NCBI GenBank assembly: GCA_036937835.1
Contig: CM072863.1
Span: forward strand, 5,331,501 to 5,395,500
Source: Pampus argenteus
Lineage: Eukaryota; Chordata; Actinopteri; Scombriformes; Stromateidae
Direction: 5' to 3'
DNA length: 64,000 bases
Shown: piece by piece, positions 56,835 to 64,000 of the stretch
How the letters are laid out: every line of letters begins with the position of its first letter
How positions within the stretch are numbered: position 1 is the first letter of the stretch
Position numbers and translations under genes: made by a program
Notes under the pieces: model-generated
Told to the model about the DNA's origin: nothing
Database searches by the model: none
What the model saw: the letters and a program-made list of their open reading frames with translations, nothing else

Positions 56835-59675
56835 CTAGTAGGGGCGGTTGGCGTCTTTTGGCCTCTTCAGCTGCACTTTGAGTCTTTTCATGCCGATCTG
56901 GAAGCCGTTCATTGACTGGATAGCAGCCTGGGCACTACCTGGGTTATCGAAGCTCACAAACCCTGGGGGAAGGGCAAATAGAGAGAGAGAGAGAGAGAGA
57001 GAGAGCAAAGAGAGGGATGTGGTTAGATGAAGACGCTGCGGGAGTTTGGGGGTTATTAACGAATGGATAATGAGGACGAAGTTAATAAAGATGAAGCAGA
57101 GTTTTTAGGGGTAATTATAGTTATAAACTTCATTTCATTCAGACATAAAACAAAGAACAATTGGCATCAAATACTTGCAGTATATCATAAGCATTAATAT
57201 AACTTATATATAGTATTCACATATGTTTGTATAACAACAATATGACAACAACAACAACAACAACAATAGGATCACAGTTCTAACAGAGAGAGTTGCATGC
57301 AAGTGAAAGCATAATATGAACCTAGTGATGGTGTTTAAAGCCAAAACGTGTGTGTGTGTGTGTGTGTGTGTGCTCTTTTTGCATTTCTTTTTTTTTTTTT
57401 TTGCTCTCAAATGAGAAAAAGCATCAAATGGCAAATTAAATTCTGCATCCGAAAACTTGCAACGTGTATAACACAACATTAATTTTGTGTTGTATTAATG
57501 AGCAGAAGCTACTTTGCAAATGGGTCGCACCTGACGGCCTCTCCATTAAATTTTTCTCACAATCCATTTATAATTTGCCGCATAATTATACGTTCTGCTA
57601 CACTGTCAGTGGCACAAAAGTGAGACAGCAGTTCTCTATCTTTGCATGTCGGGACGCACTGTACTGCTTTTGCTTAATGTGAATTATAGACACACAGGTA
57701 GAGACTGAGAGTCGCCCGACATCATCAGAGACAAATGCTGTATGTCACAAAAAAAGCACAATGACAATGTAAACACAAATTCTCTTCATCTGGATCACTT
57801 TGACTTGACTATAATCGGTTATATAGCACTGAAATATTTATCAAAAATAACAACTTTAATGATTAAAAGAAATAAAAGAAAATCCAGACATACTCAGTTA
57901 CACATTTATTCTTTTTAGTAACACAACTTTGTTTTCATTTGGTTTAAGGGAGGAGTGTTGAGAGGTTACAGAGGGGTGTTGACTGCAGTAAAGAAGGTGA
58001 TTAGTAAAAAAAAAAAAGAATAATCAGAATAATAAATAATCAATAATCTTTTGCTTTTGTTCATTTTTACCCACCAAAGCATTTACTTTGGTTTGTCGCC
58101 CGATCCACAAACACTTTGGAGGAGATGACATTACCGAAAGGCAGGAACATCTGCATCAGCTCTCCATCCCCAAACTCCTGAGGGAGGTGGTAGATGAACA
58201 GGTTGCAACCCTCTGGTCCTGCACACGGAAACGGAGAGAACGAGACGGACAGAAAAGAGAGACGGGGGGAGAGAGAGAGAAAAACAGAGGTAAGGGGAAA
58301 AGGTCAGAGAAAGAGAGACAAGGAGACAGAGAGAGAGAGAGAGAGGAGGATGGGGGTAAGAATGCAAAAAGGTAGACCACAGTAGGAGGGGACTCAGAGG
58401 TGACAGCGAGAAAATGCAAAACAACAAGAAACCTGAAGGCATAGAGAAAGAAATGAGGAGGATAAAAGAGCGTATCTCAGTGAAGGCAGCTCCGCAAATC
58501 TATTTCATCAAGCTGCTTCTTACTACAAATGAACATGAACACCCAATTTTCTGCCAACGTTTTGGTTCTTTCACTTGAGAGATTTCAGTATTTGCAATGT
58601 GTTTTTTTTTTTCGTTCTTTCTTTTTTATTCTCACTGACTTTGAATAGTTGGAAAAAAAAAACACGATGTCACATACTTTTCATGCACCCAAAACGGCAT
58701 TTAAACAAAATTTGCATGTAAATGTGATGAAAGTTATGAAGCAGTTTGCTTGTGTTTCCAGGCGACTGTCAATTATGTCTCATCAAACCACATCCACACA
58801 GTACTGATGAGGTTAGATGAGTTTTGAGACTTTAAAATAACTTTAAATGACTTCTCAATATTAAAGAAAAAATACTTAAGATTTGAAACCAAGTTTTCAG
58901 AGACTTTAAAATACCTCTCAAATACATTTTTCTTAATATAAGGAAATCAAGTTTATCATCATCATCAGTTGCAAAAAAAAGGTCAGAGCAGTGGGTTTCA
59001 TTAAATGATGTTTAATGAATGAGTAGTTTTACTTGATTGAGTTGCAGCCGTCTGCTGTAATGTAAAAGTCACACTTTCAGTATTTACAGCAGTCATGTAT
59101 CCTACAAATGACCACTGAAATATTAACTAGTAAACTCTGAGATGGCTGTTGAATGATTTGCATCTTTCTTTCTTTTTTTTTTGGGGGGGTTTTCCACAAG
59201 AGGGCAGTAAGGTCCCAAGCATGAAAGTCCCAAACGTGGAGGTCATTGAGTTCACGAGTAGGTTTACAGCTCTGTAGTAGTGATATTTGTTACCTTACAG
59301 CCAGCTACTCACTGCATCATAACTCGACACTCTGAAATATATATCTAGATTTTATTCTTTGCTTCATTATTTAATCTGTTTTAAATAATTCTCTTTTGGA
59401 CTGTTTTAAAAGATGAGTTCAAGCTAGTTTGTATCTAATTAGTCCAGAATATATATATATATATCATATATTATACTGTGTGTTAGTGTGAGTATACTAA
59501 ATATTTTTCTTTTGAAAGTGATTACTGACAAGAAGTTAAAATGCTCCTGAACACAGAGTGAGGGGCTGTGAATGGATTGGATATTTTATATTCTAAAACT
59601 GCATTAACTGTATTGGAGAAAAGATGAATAGAGAAGATTTAAATATGTTTGCTGCATGCCTTTGATTAGTGAATA

Positions 59676-59706
<31 letters not shown>

Positions 59707-59860
59707 CTTCTCGTTGCTGCTGTGGGATGATGGGCGGAGGGTGGGGGAAGGCTTGGCTGATCTGGCCGTATGCAGCGGGGTAGGCTGCTGAGACACACAC
59801 ACAAACACACACTGCGGATCAGATAACAGTCATCACTAGGACCGCACACACACACACACA

Positions 59861-59894
<34 letters not shown>

Positions 59895-61058
59895 GATACA
59901 TACAAACAATGTGATATATGCAGGGGCACAGCAGGCAATCGATCAGATAACAGACAATAGAGTCTACATGTTGCACACACAAAACAGCAGGGAGAATAAA
60001 TTGATGTAGTACGACGGCAACACTTAATGTTACATGATCAAAATTCAAATACAAACAAAGACAAATCTTTATCTCTCTCCTTCTCTCTCTCTCTCTCATA
60101 CATACATATGCATAATTCCTCACAGATGCACGACACAGATCAGTGCTACTGTGGGAGTGACAGACAGACCTGCATACTGCTGGACTCCTGTGTAAGCCTG
60201 CTGGAGAGGATCAGCTGCAGTGGGACTTTGAGCTGAGAAGAAGAAGAAGAAGAAGAAGAAAAAGATGGATGTAAAGAGGAGCATGGATGGATGGAGATAT
60301 GTGTGTGTGTGTGTGTGTGTGTGTGGTGGAATTGGTTAGAGTGAGAGAAATGAGACACACAGAACAGGAGAGAGACGGAGGGAGAATGTAGATGGAGGGA
60401 AGGAGGAGGAGAGGGCACGGAGGAAGGCGAGAGTAATATATAACAAGGGTGAGAGGGAGGAGGGAAGGAAACGAGAGGCGATGGAGAGAAGAACAGACAG
60501 GAGAAGAAAAGCAGAAAGGTTAGAGAGTCGAACAGTGCTGTGTCAACTCGCTTCGCTTTCAGTGTGTGAGGAACTGAATCCTAAATCTCTCTCTCTCTTG
60601 CCGTGCTTTTTACTTAATGTTCCTCCCGAAGCACTTCAAAAGTAGCTCATTTCCCCCCCAGAAAAAGCAGAAAAGTAAAACTTTGAAAGACCACAGTTCA
60701 AACACAAAAAACAACACATGGCTCCACTGGCACCACAGGGATGGAAAACAAGTCCTGTAACGTGTACCTGTTATACACACATCCTATGAAACATTATTAT
60801 AACATAAGAAATATATTTATTTCCCCTGACTGCAGTTAAAACATGTAAAACAGGACAATTACAATACACACAACACTGTACTGGATGCACCTGTTGCTGT
60901 CGCTTCACATGTAGGACATAAAGTTAATTATTTTAAAATTAAATGTAAAAAAGAAAAAAAAATCTTCCTGCACTTTAACACACACTAGTAACAGATGCTG
61001 CGCCACACATCATAACTACCCATCTGTACACATGCACATTAAGTACACCACTGAGAAA

Positions 61059-61092
<34 letters not shown>

Positions 61093-61372
61093 ATAACCCT
61101 ACTATCACTAAAAACCAAAAAGAAACACTGAACACACCGAGGACATCAACACTAAACGGTTCAGCTCGCCAGAATAAAAGGGGGAGAAGTGGGATGAGGG
61201 GAGTGGGGTTGAGGATTGGGTGAGGAGGATGGGAGCGCTACCTTCAGAAAGAGAAGAGAGGAAGCAGCCACCCTGAACCCCAAAACAACTCCGCGGAGCC
61301 ACGCCCAAGCCGTTTTTCTCCGAGTCCTCCCTAAAAACCACCTCCTGCAACACTGGGGAGACAAGGAAAAGG

Positions 61373-61403
<31 letters not shown>

Positions 61404-63758
61404 CATTTTTCTTCCACCTCTTCACAGACAAAAACTAATGAGGTACTAGCCACGGCTCATGACACAAGCAGCATATACTTAGGCTCCAGCAGCCCATAAA
61501 CACCTTTGCCAAACACTCATCTCCTCGACATGCTCACCGTCTTTGGGCTACGTTTGTCTGGCCTCGGCCTCCTGAACATGCTTCAAGGCTATTCACGCCT
61601 GTAAGCCGGCAGCATGCACGCTCTCCTATTACAATGAATGTGTTTTACTGCAGAGTGTGTCTATAAGGATTCAAGCTTTTGCCTTTGCTTTGTAATCATG
61701 GCTTAACATAACAGTGTTTTTATAATGCATACCGCATTATTTTGATATATATATATATATTTTTTTTTCCCATACTGCCGAGAGTGTGTGTGTGTGTGTG
61801 TGTTTGCATACGTGGCCCTGAATTGATCAGACTTACCAGGGTAATGGTGTATCCCGTTGGTGAAGACAGCCTCTGCAGGGGGCTGTCCGTTTGCCTGGGG
61901 GGGCGGCATGCCAGTAAAACCATTTACACTAATGGGGGAGGGGATGCTGGTCACTGTGGGGGCGCTGATGCCTGGAGGAGTGCTGCCACCTGCGAGCAGG
62001 GAGAGAAACAGTGAGAAGTTTTACTCTGACCGGCCGCCTAGTAACTCAAATGTCAGAGGGCCTGGTCCAGTGGGCCGGAGAACATACTAAAATGTCAGGG
62101 CTGATTTCTTGTCCCAGTATGACCCTTACTGTGACACAACAATTTTAATCTCAATAGTGAATCCTCTGCTGATTATATCAAACAGATACCGATTATGTTT
62201 TTTCTCATTATAATTATGTTGTCTCAGGTTCGTTTGCCATTTACACCCACTGCACTGTTCTCCCCCTATTACTGCAATGAAACAGTGAGACCGAATAGGA
62301 ACATACTGTTTATTATTCCTTATATTTTACATGGCTGCTATGACTATTTTTTAAAAAGCATTTTCAAAAGAGATTCGATTTTTTTAGACGTTGAAGTTTA
62401 GAGGTTTTCCATTTTTTTGATCCTGATACACACATTATGTTGTGAGGGTATATTGACGTCTATGAATTTTTCAAAAAATATCACATATACCAGATTAAAA
62501 AGCTCTCTGTGGGTTAATAACTGCTCTGTACTGTTACTTGTCATTTGAAATTTGGACTACTCAAAACAGTATTAGTATTCGACACAGTGGATCCAATTAA
62601 TGTGAACAGTTTGTTGAAATTTGATTTTTATTTGAAAAAGCGAAAGCCTTAATAATAGTAAACCGTGATAAATAATGCAACTTTAAAGGCGCTTCCTTTT
62701 CACCATACTTTAATCTTTTTATCTTTACCGCTGTTACCTGACGTGGGGGTCAGCGGTGCTCCTGGGAGGCCATTGATGGTGGCCATGTGCTGCATCTGGG
62801 CAGCAGCAAAGGCCGCCATTGGACTGAGGTAGCCCCCCTGGCCTACGGACGCCATCAACGCCGCCTGCTGCTGCACCTACAGAGAAGAGGAAATTGCAAT
62901 CATAAAGGATGATGAATATTAATAAAAGAAAACAGGAGAAATACTTATTGAGTTGAAAGGATAGCTTCACAATTTTTAGGTGCCAATATGTACATATTGT
63001 ATGTATTCAGACTGGCCATAAAGAGATCCCTTCCTAATAAGGTTGGAGAAAATCTGCAGTCCTCATAATGTACAAAAATTTATCTGAAGTCAATATAAGG
63101 TTTCATTAGTCTGAGTTCGACAAATCAAATGAATATCTTCAAAGTTGCAATCTTTTTAGTACCAAACTCCATTTTTGTGTTACTATCCCTCCAAAGCGGC
63201 ACACAGCGTGGAAACGCTGGGGAAGCACAAAAAAGGGAAATCTGTAATCAAAAGATGAAGATGAAAAAAAAAATACCCACATGATTTGATTAATTCAGAC
63301 TACGCAAGAATCATACTGATTTCAGACCTTTCAGTTAAGAAAGAGAGGGAATAAAGGAAGGTTAAATATAAATAAGTACCAAGTATTGAATTGTATAAAG
63401 TGTGCACCTCGTATGTATTACATTACGTGCAGTAAATTGAATACAGACATTTCACAGCACATCTATATCCAGTAGAGATTATTGTTGGAGGGTGATCGTC
63501 TTTTTTTGTTGTTTTGTTTTTCTAAATGTATGTGTGAGCTAGACATGAGCACTCCATTTAATCTCCGTGGTTCATTGAATAAATAAAAAAAAAAAGACGT
63601 TTTACGGGGCGTCTTGCCTGAGCGTAGGCTCCGTAGGCTCCAAACTGCAGGGCCATAGGGTTGAAGATGCCCATCTGACCAGCCATCTGCTGCATGCGGC
63701 GGATGGTGCGCTCCTTATCCGTGTCGGCGAACTTCACCACCAGACTGGATGAGGCACC
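56835..63758 (-). CDS. celf4: CUGBP Elav-like family member 4 (CELF4), 3' part only
   Basis: CELF4 is a neuronal RNA-binding protein that regulates splicing, stability and translation of UG-rich mRNAs. Seven coding exons are in the window, in order 63618-63758, 62738-62876, 61837-61989, 60170-60232, 59707-59787, 58075-58218, 56835-56962 (849 bases, 282 residues). The gene continues past the right edge, so RRM1 and most of RRM2 are absent. The first visible exon starts [20 protein letters not shown], the end of RRM2. Next comes the linker ([57 protein letters not shown]). RRM3 carries [14 protein letters not shown] (RNP2), KCFGFVSF (RNP1) and the family end [13 protein letters not shown]. The linker matches CELF4 better than CELF3, 5 or 6. 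The 144-base exon 58075-58218 is the typical CELF RRM3 exon. The intron after exon 63618-63758 has a GC donor. Confidence 0.93.
58256..58352. repeat. GA-rich purine tract in celf4 intron
   Basis: About 100 bases of imperfect GA repeats just upstream (in transcript sense) of the RRM3 exon. On the transcript it is a long CU tract, so it may act as an extended polypyrimidine tract or PTB-binding region. Confidence 0.7.
59845..59891. repeat. CA microsatellite in celf4 intron
   Basis: About 23 CA units with one GA interruption; on the celf4 transcript this reads UG repeats. Similar GT/CA arrays occur at 59679-59702, 60301-60324 and 61061-61090. Confidence 0.9.
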
Positions 63759-64000
63759 CTGCGCACCCACCCATCCACCCACACACACATGTAAAACACA
63801 CACGCGCCCCGGCAGTACATGTTAGTGTGTACCGGTGGACACATGACATAAGGATACATTTTCATGCATTTTCCTAAATTTCTTTGAGCAAAAGAAGACA
63901 AAGAAATAAAGAGGTTGAGTAGGCAACACTGGCGACTTTTAGCAACAAGATCCTGCATTTGAATCGCACTAAAAGCGACTGAAGACTCTCTATATATTTT
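63759..64000 (-). other. celf4: celf4 intron reaching the right edge
   Basis: Intron sequence upstream of the first visible celf4 exon. The acceptor is GTGCGCAG at 63759-63766. No other exon is seen before the end of the window. Confidence 0.7.

Noticed and set aside
57204..57479. Open frame on the - strand with CA-repeat-coded residues
   Set aside because: It is intronic in celf4 and consists mostly of simple repeat translation.
1..64000. CRISPR arrays, bacterial operons, phage or integrated viral genes, tRNA or rRNA genes
   Set aside because: Nothing of this kind was seen. All repeats are microsatellites, MITE-like or local duplications typical of a fish nuclear genome.

Overview
The window is vertebrate nuclear DNA, most likely from a ray-finned (teleost) fish. 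It has small multi-exon genes with GT-AG introns, dense CA/GT microsatellites, AT-rich intergenic DNA, and a motilin precursor of the fish type whose mature peptide starts HITFFSP. All gene models were read by eye: exons were joined on splice sites, reading phase and remembered protein families, with no database search.

Layout from left to right. (1) ubap2, + strand, 26 coding exons, 1655-10381. (2) nop56, - strand, 12 coding exons, 11949-16829. Its introns hold a set of box C/D snoRNAs: SNORD57, SNORD56, a SNORD86-like RNA, SNORD110, a second RNA with the SNORD110 guide, and one unassigned candidate. (3) mln (motilin), + strand, 19704-20857. (4) An RDH11/12-type short-chain dehydrogenase, - strand, 21462-25377. 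(5) aqp7-like aquaglyceroporin, + strand, 28425-31007. (6) tpgs2, tubulin polyglutamylase complex subunit 2, - strand, 32685-35025. (7) A hinderin (KIAA1328) orthologue, + strand, 35236-49485, sharing a 210-bp bidirectional promoter with tpgs2. (8) The 3' half of celf4, - strand, from 56835 past the right edge; the first RNA-binding domains lie outside the window.

The genes do not form one pathway. From memory, UBAP2 and AQP7 are neighbours on human 9p13, and TPGS2, KIAA1328 and CELF4 are consecutive on human 18q12, so two conserved blocks are joined here with nop56, mln and the dehydrogenase between them. The clearest functional unit is nop56: a core box C/D snoRNP protein gene that carries box C/D snoRNAs in its own introns. 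One of these sits beside two alternative 5' splice sites, and use of the second would add a premature stop.

Non-coding parts hold long introns of hinderin (5.5 and 4.3 kb) with possible conserved non-coding blocks, two short MITE-like elements, a compound inverted/direct repeat near 31.3 kb, many microsatellites, and a long stretch downstream of celf4 that may be partly its 3' UTR.
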